The translations under genes were made by a program, and so were the position numbers. Shown piece by piece: positions 1 to 7,648 of a stretch of DNA of 64,000 nt. The notes below the pieces were generated by a model that ran no database searches, had not been told where the DNA came from, and saw only the letters and a list, made by a program, of their open reading frames with translations. Origin of the DNA: Martinezella lusitana (GTDB lineage: Bacteria; Pseudomonadota; Alphaproteobacteria; Rhizobiales; Rhizobiaceae); NCBI RefSeq assembly GCF_010668395.1, contig NZ_WUEY01000024.1:26162-90161 (forward strand), given 5' to 3'. The first letter of the stretch is position 1, and each line of letters starts with the position of its first letter.

Positions 1-2
1 TG

Positions 3-611
3 CTTGAGCCGCTCCCCTTCGAACTGGCGGACGATCGTTTCGTCGTATCGATCGCCGATTTCGGCAATAATTCCGGTCGCACCTATTTCGATGCTGCGGT
101 GATCGTGCCGATCCGTTACGGCGATCATGTAGGGGGCACCTACTATTTTGAATATGAGGACAAGCATACGACCGTTGCGGGCGGCCGAGAGCTGTGGGGT
201 TACCCCAAACATTTCGCCCGTATCGAACTGGAGCAGACGGCGAGTGGCGTGCGTGGGAAGGCTTCGCTCTACGATGATCTCATGTTCGAGATTTCCGTCG
301 ATTTCGATAGCTCTGCCAGCCGTGACGCCTGGGCGGATCTGTCCCTTTTCCCGCATTACCAGGTGCGTGCGGTTCCAGAGGTTAATGGGCCGGGCTTCCA
401 GTCCTTCGACATCATCAGCCGTAACACCATCAAGGACTACAAGCTGACCGAGCGTAAGGTTGGACGTGGCACGATTTCGCTGGGGCCGACGATTGCAGTT
501 GGCGACGAGACGTTACGCGTGATCGAGGTGCTCGGCGCCGAATATACAATCGGCGATTTCGCATCCACGCCCGAAAATGGCGTACCGACCGTGGTGGCGT
601 CGCTCGTCTGA
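3..611 (+). CDS. Acetoacetate decarboxylase-family protein, 5' end cut by window
   Basis: The reading frame is open from base 3 to the TGA at 609-611, so the gene begins before the window; a GTG at 99 lies inside the conserved domain and is not the true start. The visible part is about 202 residues of the acetoacetate decarboxylase fold. The motif GRELWGYPKH (Lys codon 207-209) matches the active-site segment that carries the Schiff-base lysine. The second lysine of the canonical Lys-Lys pair, which lowers the pKa of the first, is histidine here. Enzymes of this fold decarboxylate beta-keto acids or catalyse aldol/dehydration chemistry. It precedes an amino-acid-type ABC operon by about 118 bp. 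A paralogue with an intact Lys-Lys pair lies at 10296-10991, so the two probably act on different intermediates. Family call is firm; reaction is not known. Confidence 0.85.
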   Translation, partial: LEPLPFELADDRFVVSIADFGNNSGRTYFDAAVIVPIRYGDHVGGTYYFEYEDKHTTVAGGRELWGYPKHFARIELEQTASGVRGKASLYDDLMFEISVDFDSSASRDAWADLSLFPHYQVRAVPEVNGPGFQSFDIISRNTIKDYKLTERKVGRGTISLGPTIAVGDETLRVIEVLGAEYTIGDFASTPENGVPTVVASLV

Positions 612-728
612 CGTATGAGCCGGCGAGCGCCAGCTGGGTCGCTCTTTTCAACCCGCCATAATTCTAAAAGGGGCGATCCGAAATCTCGATACCAATATGA
701 ACGCTCAATCCTGAGGGGAGAACAAAAA

Positions 729-1586
729 ATGAGCAAGGTATTCATGAAATCGCTGCTGGCATCGGCGGTCTTATTCGCCTGTGTCGCGACTGTTCCTGCA
801 GTTGCGGGGGAGGGCGCGTTCGGCCGCTGCGAACTGCGCGAGAATCCCGCCAAGCACGCGCTGACCCCGGCCCATCAGGGCGTACTCACCATAGCGGTGC
901 CGTTGCCTTCGCCGCAGGCCTATCAGGGCAACACGCCGGAAACTATCGACGGCGGGTATCTCTATTGCCTCGGCGCGGAGATTGCCAATCGCGGCGGTCT
1001 CGAAAAGATCGTCGTGAAGAATGCCTCCTTCGAGTCGTTGGTGACCGGCAAAGCTTCTGATTTCGACATGTCGATCTGGGATCTCTTTCCGACTGAGGAG
1101 CGCAAGAAATCTGTCGATTTCTCCGGCAGCTACCGGTTCACCGATACCGGCGTGATAGCCAAGGCGGGTAGCGATGTTACAGCCAGGACGTTGGGCACCA
1201 AGCGCATCGGCGTGCTGCTCGGCTCGGTGCAGGAAAAATTCGTGCGTGAAAAGTTGAAGCCAACTGGCGACGTGCGCATCTTTCAATCCAACGACGACAT
1301 GTGGGCCGCGTTGATGGCGAACCAGATTGACGCGGCGCTGGCGGATACGGAGACCGCGCTGCCTCGCGCTACGGCGTCCAATGGCGTGCTTAAGGTCTTC
1401 GGTCGTTATCCAATCGGCGGCGATGTGGCGATCCTCTTCCCCAAAAACTCGAAGAATGTCGCGCCCACGGATCAAATCCTGGCTGACATGCGGGCTGATG
1501 GCTCTTTAGAGGCCATCGAGCTCAAGTGGCTGGCGCCGATCCTAGGAGCGCCTGTCTCCAGCATCGCTGAGTGGTCGACAGAATGA
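729..1586 (+). CDS. Polar amino acid-type ABC transporter substrate-binding protein
   Basis: Periplasmic family 3 solute-binding protein of 285 residues. The start at 729 is chosen because GAGGGGAG lies just upstream and translation from there gives a classical Sec signal: Lys-rich tip, a hydrophobic stretch (LLASAVLFACVATVPA) and a cleavage site near AVA at residues 24-26. The mature part has the expected two-lobe pattern (TIAVPLPSP..., then FDMSIWDLFPTEERKKSVDFS and IGVLLGSVQEKFV). It lacks the tidy arginine/glutamine-binding motifs I know, so the ligand is open. The stop codon overlaps the permease start as ATGA, so the pair is translationally coupled. With the next two genes it forms a complete importer that may bring in the substrate of this catabolic block. 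Confidence 0.85.
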   Translation: MSKVFMKSLLASAVLFACVATVPAVAGEGAFGRCELRENPAKHALTPAHQGVLTIAVPLPSPQAYQGNTPETIDGGYLYCLGAEIANRGGLEKIVVKNASFESLVTGKASDFDMSIWDLFPTEERKKSVDFSGSYRFTDTGVIAKAGSDVTARTLGTKRIGVLLGSVQEKFVREKLKPTGDVRIFQSNDDMWAALMANQIDAALADTETALPRATASNGVLKVFGRYPIGGDVAILFPKNSKNVAPTDQILADMRADGSLEAIELKWLAPILGAPVSSIAEWSTE

Positions 1587-2692
1587 CGATGGCAAAACCT
1601 CTGGACGATCTGGTTTTGGTGGCGGCGGCTGGCGGGACGACCCGGCAGACTCCACCGTTGCCGACCGCGTGGCCCGTCGCCATAGCCGCCGTGCTTTCGG
1701 CAGCCTCGGTTGGCATCGCTACCTTGGCTGGTAGCGATGTCGCTGCGCTGGTCAGCGTCCATATCCGCTCATACGGCGCCGCACTCGCGGCGCTCTGTGT
1801 CGCCCTTGTACTGGTGGCGCCCATCGGACGAGCGCTTCGCACTCGTGCTCGCTCGGCAAATGCATGGGGCGCCGGCGATTATATTGGCGCGCGCGAGCAA
1901 GCGGCTCACTCGCGCCACCATGCCTTCACGGCGATGGGCATCACTGGTTTTCTGCTGCCCTTTCTTGCCATCGCAATCTTTCTGTCCATCAACGATGCGG
2001 TGGTCTACAAGACTTTCCTGCGCGGCGATGTCATCCTCGCCAGCCTGATCGACGTCACCAAAGCCTTTGGGGTCAACGTGTCCATCGCCGTGGCGGCGCA
2101 GTTGCTCTCGATGCTGTTCGGTCTGATGCTGGCTGTGGGCCGCTCGTTGCAAGGATCGAGCTTTGTGCTGGTGCGCGGCGTCTGCATCTTCTATGTGGAT
2201 ATTTTCCGCAGCTTGCCGGCGATCGTCATCATCTATCTCGTCTGCTTCGGTGTGCCGCTCATGGGTATTCCTATACTGAGCGACGGAGAGCCGATGGTGT
2301 ATGCGATCGCCGCGCTCTCGCTCACCTATTCAGCCTACAATGGCGAACAGTTCCGCGCCGGGCTGCAGGGTATCCATCGTAGCCAGATCTCCGCCGCCCA
2401 GTCGCTCGGTATCCCGCCCGGCGCGGTGCTGCGCCTGATCGTGCTGCCGCAGGCCATACGTCGCATCGCTGGGCCTATGCTCGGTAATTTCATTGCACTT
2501 CAAAAGGATACGGCATTGGTCAATATCGTCGGCATTGTCGATGCATTCACCCAGGCCAAGATCTACTCGGCGAACTACTACAATCTATCCTCGGTGACCG
2601 TTGTTTGCATCCTGTTCATAGCCATCACCATTCCGCAAACCAGACTGGTCGACTATCTCGTTTCTCGTGCCGACCTCAAGGAGGGCCGCTGA
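1583..2692 (+). CDS. Polar amino acid-type ABC transporter permease
   Basis: Inner-membrane permease of the HisM/GlnP family, 369 residues from the ATG at 1583, which overlaps the preceding stop (ATGA); a GTG at 1571 is a less likely start. It is longer than the usual 220-260 residues because of an N-terminal extension of about 140 residues that holds three predicted membrane segments. The family core begins near VSIAVAAQLLSMLFGLMLAV. The EAA-type coupling loop is clear (GLQGIHRSQISAAQSLGIPP followed by IVLPQAIRR). A single permease gene implies a homodimer. It is followed after one base by the ATPase gene. Confidence 0.88.
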   Translation: MTMAKPLDDLVLVAAAGGTTRQTPPLPTAWPVAIAAVLSAASVGIATLAGSDVAALVSVHIRSYGAALAALCVALVLVAPIGRALRTRARSANAWGAGDYIGAREQAAHSRHHAFTAMGITGFLLPFLAIAIFLSINDAVVYKTFLRGDVILASLIDVTKAFGVNVSIAVAAQLLSMLFGLMLAVGRSLQGSSFVLVRGVCIFYVDIFRSLPAIVIIYLVCFGVPLMGIPILSDGEPMVYAIAALSLTYSAYNGEQFRAGLQGIHRSQISAAQSLGIPPGAVLRLIVLPQAIRRIAGPMLGNFIALQKDTALVNIVGIVDAFTQAKIYSANYYNLSSVTVVCILFIAITIPQTRLVDYLVSRADLKEGR

Positions 2693-2693
2693 A

Positions 2694-3443
2694 ATGGCGA
2701 GGCCGTTAATCGAACTTAAAGGCATCGGCAAATCCTACGGCAAGCTCCGGGTCATTGACGGGATAGATCTAGACATCCCGCGACATTCGGTGGTGTCATT
2801 GATAGGCGCGTCGGGATCGGGCAAATCGACATTGCTGCGTTGCCTCAACGGCCTGGAAGATATCCAGCAAGGACAGATTCGCTTTGACGGCGAGGTGATT
2901 TCCGGCCTTGGTATCGATCATGTGGCGTTGCGACGGCGCATCGGTATGGTGTTCCAGAGCTATAATCTGTTTCCGCATATGTCTGTTCTCGACAATTGCA
3001 TAGTCGCACCGGTTACGACCCACTCATGCAGTCGGACCGAGGCGGAGGCGCGCGCGCTGACGATGCTGGAGCGCGTTGGCATGCGCGACAAAGCAAAGGC
3101 CTTTCCCGATCAGCTTTCCGGCGGCCAGCAGCAACGCGTCGCTATTGCCCGAACCATGATCATGCAGCCAGAAGCGCTGCTTCTCGATGAGATTACTTCG
3201 GCTCTCGATCCAGAACTCGTAATGGAAGTGCTCGATCTGGTGCGTGATCTGGCAATGCAGGGCATGACAATGCTACTGACCACACACGAAATGAATTTTG
3301 CGCGCGAAATCTCGGACAAAGTGTGTTTTCTCCATGCGGGCAGAATTCTGGAGGAGGGCCCGCCAGAGCAGGTGTTCGGATCGCCGCGGGAGGCGGCGAC
3401 CCGGTCCTTCCTGCGCCGGGTCACCGCCGCAGGGCGGCTTTGA
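2694..3443 (+). CDS. Polar amino acid-type ABC transporter ATPase
   Basis: Cytoplasmic ATPase subunit of 249 residues that powers the importer encoded just upstream. Start ATG 2694 follows the permease stop by one base and has GAGGG about 10 bases upstream. Walker A is GASGSGKST at residues 38-46, the Q-loop is in GMVFQSYNLFPHMS, the signature is LSGGQQQR and Walker B is LLLDEITSALD, followed by the switch His in TTHEMNFAR. This is the usual GlnQ/HisP/EhuA layout and length. It closes the three-gene transport operon; the GntR regulator begins 45 bases later. Confidence 0.93.
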   Translation: MARPLIELKGIGKSYGKLRVIDGIDLDIPRHSVVSLIGASGSGKSTLLRCLNGLEDIQQGQIRFDGEVISGLGIDHVALRRRIGMVFQSYNLFPHMSVLDNCIVAPVTTHSCSRTEAEARALTMLERVGMRDKAKAFPDQLSGGQQQRVAIARTMIMQPEALLLDEITSALDPELVMEVLDLVRDLAMQGMTMLLTTHEMNFAREISDKVCFLHAGRILEEGPPEQVFGSPREAATRSFLRRVTAAGRL

Positions 3444-3488
3444 GACGGATGCGGCAATCTTGGGTGCGTGCAGATGGAAGGACGAGGG

Positions 3489-4175
3489 ATGATGAATATC
3501 GCGGCCATGCTTCCCGGCAGCGAGAAGGCGGCCAAATCAGAAAGCCGCTTTAGCGACAAGGCCTATGGCATCCTGCTCGAGCGCCTGGTTCGCTTGCATT
3601 ACCAGCCGCTCCAGCCGTTGAATGAGCGGGAGTTGACCCTCGAACTGGAGATCGGTCTAGCGCCGATCCGGGAAGCCCTCCGGCGCCTGGAAGGCGAGCA
3701 TCTCGTCGTCATTTATCCGCGTCGCGGCATTTTTGCGGCCGATATAGGCTTGAGAGACCAGCAGTCGATCAAAGAAGTCCGGCTCGAGATCGAAGGACTG
3801 GCGGCGGCGCTCGCGGCTATGCGTGCTATGCCCCAGGAGCGGCAGTCCCTGGTCAAGCTGGCTGACAAGCTCGCGATGGAGACCGACATTTCCGCGCAGA
3901 TTGCCGGGGACGCCGAATTGCACCGCCAAATCTACAAAATGGCGCGCAACGATTACCTTGCAGTCATGCTGACGCAAAATTTCAATCTAGCTTTGCGCCT
4001 ATGGTATTTCTGCAATCAAAGCGCGCCATCGCCGACGCCGGAATCGGTGGATCACCGCCCGCTCGCCAGGGCGATTATGGGCGGTGACAGTGAGACAGCG
4101 CGGACGCTCATGCGCAACCATGTCGTCCATGATTCCGACCGCGTGCGCGACCTGTTGTTCAAGGGCTCCTCCTGA
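3489..4175 (+). CDS. GntR-family (FCD) transcriptional regulator
   Basis: DNA-binding regulator of about 228 residues with an N-terminal winged helix (NERELTLELEIGLAPIREAL, then IYPRRGIFAA as the wing) and a C-terminal all-helical FCD ligand domain (EVRLEIEGLAAALAA, DAELHRQIY, HRPLARAIMGGD). The FCD family usually senses carboxylic acids and represses neighbouring catabolic genes. ATG 3489 or 3492 is preferred because GGAAGGACGAGGG lies just before it; GTG 3468 is possible. It follows the importer operon and precedes an IclR regulator. The AATACG-T-CGTATT palindrome at 5224-5236 is one candidate target. Confidence 0.88.
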   Translation: MMNIAAMLPGSEKAAKSESRFSDKAYGILLERLVRLHYQPLQPLNERELTLELEIGLAPIREALRRLEGEHLVVIYPRRGIFAADIGLRDQQSIKEVRLEIEGLAAALAAMRAMPQERQSLVKLADKLAMETDISAQIAGDAELHRQIYKMARNDYLAVMLTQNFNLALRLWYFCNQSAPSPTPESVDHRPLARAIMGGDSETARTLMRNHVVHDSDRVRDLLFKGSS

Positions 4176-4315
4176 ATTTGTCGCTTCGGCTTTTCCGAGA
4201 CACTCGGCAGACTTGCCTGTGAGAGGAGCCCGCGTTACACGGGAAGGATTCTGCATGCCGCCCGTTTGGGCGTGTCGAAGCGATACCCAAGGTGATGAGC
4301 TTGTCCTCAGAGGAA

Positions 4316-5098
4316 ATGAAGAATGATGACGACAGCGATCCCCTGATGGTGCGGTCGGTGGAAAAAGCGTTCCGCGTGCTTGAGGCCTTCGACGGGGCAA
4401 ATCGCAGCCTCAGCCTTGCGCAGATTTGCGCGAATGTCGGCCTCGACAAGAGCGCTGCGCAGCGCTTCACCCATACTTTGAAGAAGCTTGGCTATCTGCA
4501 GAAGGATCCTGTTACAAAGCGTTTCGAGCTGAGCTTGCGCAGTCTCGAAATGGCGCGTCATTTCATCACCGCCAATCCCTTGGTCAATCAGGCCATGCCC
4601 TATCTCCTCCATCTCAGCCGCGAGACGGAGGAGACGGTCAACCTGACTTTGCCCGACGGCTCGGACATTGTCTTTGCGGCCCGCTTCATGAGCCGGCACA
4701 TGCTGAACACCGACGTCGTTGTCGGAACGCGCATGCCGGCCTTCTGCACCGCGCCAGGCAGGGCTATCCTCTCCCGTTTGCCGGCCGAAGAAGCCTTATC
4801 GCTACTCAAACGCTCCCGTCTGCGAGCCTTTACGCCGCATACGGTCAATACGATCGATGCGCTTGTCGCGCGGCTCGATACGGCGCGTAAAACAGGTTAC
4901 GCCACGGCTTGGGAGGAGTTTTTCCCCGGCGATCTTTCAGTGGCTGCTGCTATTCTCGATCGCACGTCGCGTCCAGTCGCCGCCGTTAATATCGGTGTTT
5001 CCAGTGCGCGTTATACGCCTGAAAAGGCCGAGGAAGTTTTGGCATCCCTCGTCGTTGCCGCAGCGCGCTCGATTTCGCAGGCTTCGTCCACCTTCTAG
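4316..5098 (+). CDS. IclR-family transcriptional regulator
   Basis: IclR-type regulator of about 260 residues: N-terminal winged helix (VRSVEKAFRVLEAFDGANRS, then LAQICANVGLDKSAAQRFTHTL), and a C-terminal effector domain (RETEETVNLTLPDGSDIVFAAR, RMPAFCTAPGRAILSRLP). The family controls degradation of aromatic acids, glyoxylate and other carboxylates. The start is uncertain: ATG 4316 with AGAGG close by, or ATG 4295 with AAGG upstream, which would add seven residues. It is the second regulator in a row and lies 160 bp before the crotonase gene, whose promoter region holds two different palindromes. Confidence 0.9.
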   Translation: MKNDDDSDPLMVRSVEKAFRVLEAFDGANRSLSLAQICANVGLDKSAAQRFTHTLKKLGYLQKDPVTKRFELSLRSLEMARHFITANPLVNQAMPYLLHLSRETEETVNLTLPDGSDIVFAARFMSRHMLNTDVVVGTRMPAFCTAPGRAILSRLPAEEALSLLKRSRLRAFTPHTVNTIDALVARLDTARKTGYATAWEEFFPGDLSVAAAILDRTSRPVAAVNIGVSSARYTPEKAEEVLASLVVAAARSISQASSTF

Positions 5099-5185
5099 GA
5101 TGTGCGGCGGAGGCCGGCGTTCCGCTCTCCCCTTTGTACCGGCCACCAACCTTGGCCGTGGCTTTCTGCACTGAAATTTTGCGTC

Positions 5186-5211
5186 ATGAAAAATCGCGTT
5201 GACTTTTTCAT
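5186..5211. promoter_or_regulatory. 26-bp dyad ATGAAA-N14-TTTCAT, site 1
   Basis: Nine-base arms CATGAAAAA and TTTTTCATG (5185-5193 and 5204-5212) form a perfect inverted repeat around 10 bases. The core ATGA-N18-TCAT recurs with identical spacing at 10223, 11853 and 17352. It overlaps the TTGACT -35 element of the crotonase promoter, so a bound protein would block RNA polymerase. Operator function is inferred. Confidence 0.65.
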
Positions 5212-5226
5212 GCATCGAAATACAAT
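5199..5226 (+). promoter_or_regulatory. Sigma-70 type promoter of the crotonase operon
   Basis: TTGACT (5199-5204), a 16-base spacer and TACAAT (5221-5226) give a near-consensus promoter 33 bases before the preferred start codon at 5259. Both flanking palindromes overlap it. Confidence 0.65.
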
Positions 5227-5236
5227 ACGTCGTATT
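5224..5236. promoter_or_regulatory. Palindrome AATACG-T-CGTATT over the -10 element
   Basis: A 13-base perfect palindrome with a single central base overlaps the -10 hexamer and the expected transcription start. A further AATACG half-site lies at 5244-5249. It differs from the ATGA-N18-TCAT dyad, so a second regulator, for example the GntR or IclR protein upstream, may bind here. Confidence 0.5.
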
Positions 5237-5258
5237 ACATTGCAATACGATGGTGCAC

Positions 5259-6032
5259 ATGACAAATTTCATTCTGACTGAACAGCGCGGCTCCTGCCGC
5301 GTGATCACCCTCAATCGCCCGCAAGTATTGAATGCATGGCACGCCCAAATGCGCGCTGACCTCGCGCTTGCTCTCGAAGCCGCAGAGCAGGATGCCTCGG
5401 TCGGCGCAATCATAATGACAGGTGCGGGAGAGCGGGCCTTTGGCGCCGGCCAGGATCTCAACGAGACCAAAACCTTTGACCCTGATCGGGCGGAACTTTG
5501 GATCGGAGAGTGGGAGCGTCTTTATGACCGTATCCGCAGCCTCTCCAAGCCTCTGATCATGGCGCTCAACGGTCTTGCCGCGGGATCCGCCTTTCAGGTG
5601 GCGCTGCTTGGCGATTTCCGTATCGGTCATGACGGCGTCAAGATGGGCCAGCCCGAGATTAATTCCGGCATTGCCAGCACGACCGGTCCCTGGATCATGA
5701 TGGAAATGATCGGCCTTGCGCGCACAACCGATCTGACGCTCAGCGGCCGCATGATGCCGGCGTCAGAATGTGCGGCTATCGGCCTCATTAACCGGATCGT
5801 ACCGAAGGAGGAGGTGCTTGCGGCTTCGCTTTCCCTTGGCGAGGAACTCGCCGTCAAGCCGCGCCTTGCCATGAAGCTCAACAAGCAGCGCTTCCGCGAG
5901 GTTACCGAAGCGCGCTTCCGCGATGCGCTTGCATCCGGCGTGCGTAATCAGCGCATCGCTTATACCGACGGCGAGCCCAACCGAATGATGGAACGGTTCC
6001 TGTCCACTCGATCCGGCAAGTCATCCGTCTAA
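5259..6032 (+). CDS. Enoyl-CoA hydratase/isomerase (crotonase) family protein
   Basis: Crotonase-fold enzyme of 257 residues acting on a CoA thioester. ATG 5259 (MTNFILTEQRG) is chosen because it matches the normal crotonase N-terminus; upstream in-frame starts would sit on the promoter. Oxyanion-hole elements are visible (FGAGQDLNE and GLAAGSAFQ). The first catalytic glutamate is kept in GQPEINSGI, but the place of the second one (Glu164 in rat hydratase) is Asp in TTDLTLSG, so simple hydration is not certain; isomerase, hydrolase or retro-aldol chemistry is possible. It opens the operon with the ligase gene 43 bases downstream, pointing to CoA-dependent side-chain degradation. Confidence 0.85.
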   Translation: MTNFILTEQRGSCRVITLNRPQVLNAWHAQMRADLALALEAAEQDASVGAIIMTGAGERAFGAGQDLNETKTFDPDRAELWIGEWERLYDRIRSLSKPLIMALNGLAAGSAFQVALLGDFRIGHDGVKMGQPEINSGIASTTGPWIMMEMIGLARTTDLTLSGRMMPASECAAIGLINRIVPKEEVLAASLSLGEELAVKPRLAMKLNKQRFREVTEARFRDALASGVRNQRIAYTDGEPNRMMERFLSTRSGKSSV

Positions 6033-6075
6033 AGCGGGTCGACATTGCGATATTGACGATTTTCGGGATTATGAC

Positions 6076-7602
6076 GTGGAAGATAAAGGCTTTATATCCT
6101 TCCTGGCAATTAGGGCCAACGCCTCGCCAGATACTATTTATGCCACCTTCGATGGTGAGCCGATCACCTTTGCGGACCTGCATCGCACGTCGGACAGCGT
6201 AGCGGTGGAACTGCGGCGCCTCGGCGTCTCAAAGGGTGACCGGGTGGCGCTGATGCTCAGCAACAGCCAGAATAGCCTCGCCGCGCTGTTCGCCATCGCA
6301 AAGTGCGGCGCCATATGGGTGCCGGTAAATGTGCAACTGCGCGGCGACGGCCTTAAATACATTCTCGAACATTGCAATCCGCGTATCGTCTTTGCCGACC
6401 GCGATTTTTTCCCGAACATTCTGGAATGTGGCGTAGACGGTTCCGCCTTCCGCCTTATCGCCGAAACGGGTGAGGCGGAATCACTCGACCGGCTTGCCGA
6501 CGGCTGTCATGTTTTTTCGGAAGACCTGCCTGCGGCAGACGATCTGTTTGCGCTGAATTATACATCAGGCACGACGGGCCGGCCGAAGGCGGTCTGCGTT
6601 ACTCACCGCATGCTGCGCTACGCATCGGAAGGAGCAATCCTTTGCTCCGACGCTCGCGACGGCGATGTTTTCTTTGTCTGGGAGCCCCTCTATCATATCG
6701 GCGGCGCACAGCTGATGCCCATCCCGCTTCTACGCGAGGTTCGGCTTGCCATGGTACAGCGCTTCAGCGCCAGCCGCTTTTGGGACCAGGTGCGGGAATG
6801 CGGCGCCACCCAGATCCACTATCTCGGCGGCGTGTTGCAAATTCTTTTAAAACAGTCCCAAAGCGCGCGCGACAGAGATCACAAGGTCCGCGTAGCTTGG
6901 GGCGGCGGTTGTCCGCGCGATATCTGGCGTGTTTTTGAAGAACGCTTCGGCATGCCACTGCGCGAATGCTACGGCATGACGGAATCCTCCAGCATTACCA
7001 CTTTCAACGAAACCGGCGTGCTGGGCTCTGTCGGTAGGTCGGTACCGTGGCTGTCGGTGGAGGTCCTCGATGAGTGCGGCAAGCCCGTGCCGATGGGCAC
7101 CTCCGGCGAGATCGTCGTCCGCTCGCGGCAGGAAGGCGCGGTCTTTACCGGCTACTTTCGCAATGAGGAAGCAACCTCGAAAGCCTTGCGATCGGACGGG
7201 TTCCACACAGGTGACCTCGGGATGCTCGATGCGGACGGCAATCTCTATTTTCTCGGTCGACTGACGGACAGCGTACGCGTTCGGGGCGAAAACGTCTCGG
7301 CCTTCGAGGTGGAACATGTGGCGGGCAGTCACCCGCTGGTCGAGGATTGCGCCATGATCGGTGTGAACGCTGAGGTCGGCGAACAGGAGATCAAGCTGTT
7401 CCTAAAGCCTAAAGCCGGAGCGGATATTGACTTTGTGTCCTTCTCCGGCTGGCTCGCCCAAAGATTGGCGCCGTTTCAGAATCCGCGTTACCTCGCCGTG
7501 ATCGAGGAGTTCGAACGCACACCGAGCCAACGCATCATGAAACACAGGCTTCCCACATCTCTCGAAGGAAGTTGGGACAGGCTGGAAAGCGCTGGTCAAT
7601 GA
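6076..7602 (+). CDS. AMP-dependent acyl-CoA synthetase/ligase
   Basis: Adenylate-forming ligase of 508 residues that activates a carboxylic acid to its CoA thioester in two steps. Start GTG 6076 gives the usual N-terminus for the family. Motifs seen: the phosphate-binding loop YTSGTTGRPKA near residues 161-171, YGMTES near 297, TGDLG near 378, and a C-terminal PSQRIMKHRL whose lysine near residue 487 would be the adenylation lysine. Closest style is the CaiC/long-chain ligase group, but the acyl group cannot be read from sequence. Between the crotonase and dehydrogenase genes it probably supplies the crotonase substrate. Confidence 0.9.
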   Translation: MEDKGFISFLAIRANASPDTIYATFDGEPITFADLHRTSDSVAVELRRLGVSKGDRVALMLSNSQNSLAALFAIAKCGAIWVPVNVQLRGDGLKYILEHCNPRIVFADRDFFPNILECGVDGSAFRLIAETGEAESLDRLADGCHVFSEDLPAADDLFALNYTSGTTGRPKAVCVTHRMLRYASEGAILCSDARDGDVFFVWEPLYHIGGAQLMPIPLLREVRLAMVQRFSASRFWDQVRECGATQIHYLGGVLQILLKQSQSARDRDHKVRVAWGGGCPRDIWRVFEERFGMPLRECYGMTESSSITTFNETGVLGSVGRSVPWLSVEVLDECGKPVPMGTSGEIVVRSRQEGAVFTGYFRNEEATSKALRSDGFHTGDLGMLDADGNLYFLGRLTDSVRVRGENVSAFEVEHVAGSHPLVEDCAMIGVNAEVGEQEIKLFLKPKAGADIDFVSFSGWLAQRLAPFQNPRYLAVIEEFERTPSQRIMKHRLPTSLEGSWDRLESAGQ

Positions 7603-7648
7603 ACTTCCTGAAACAGGCGAACCCATATCCCACGGGGAGATAACCGCA

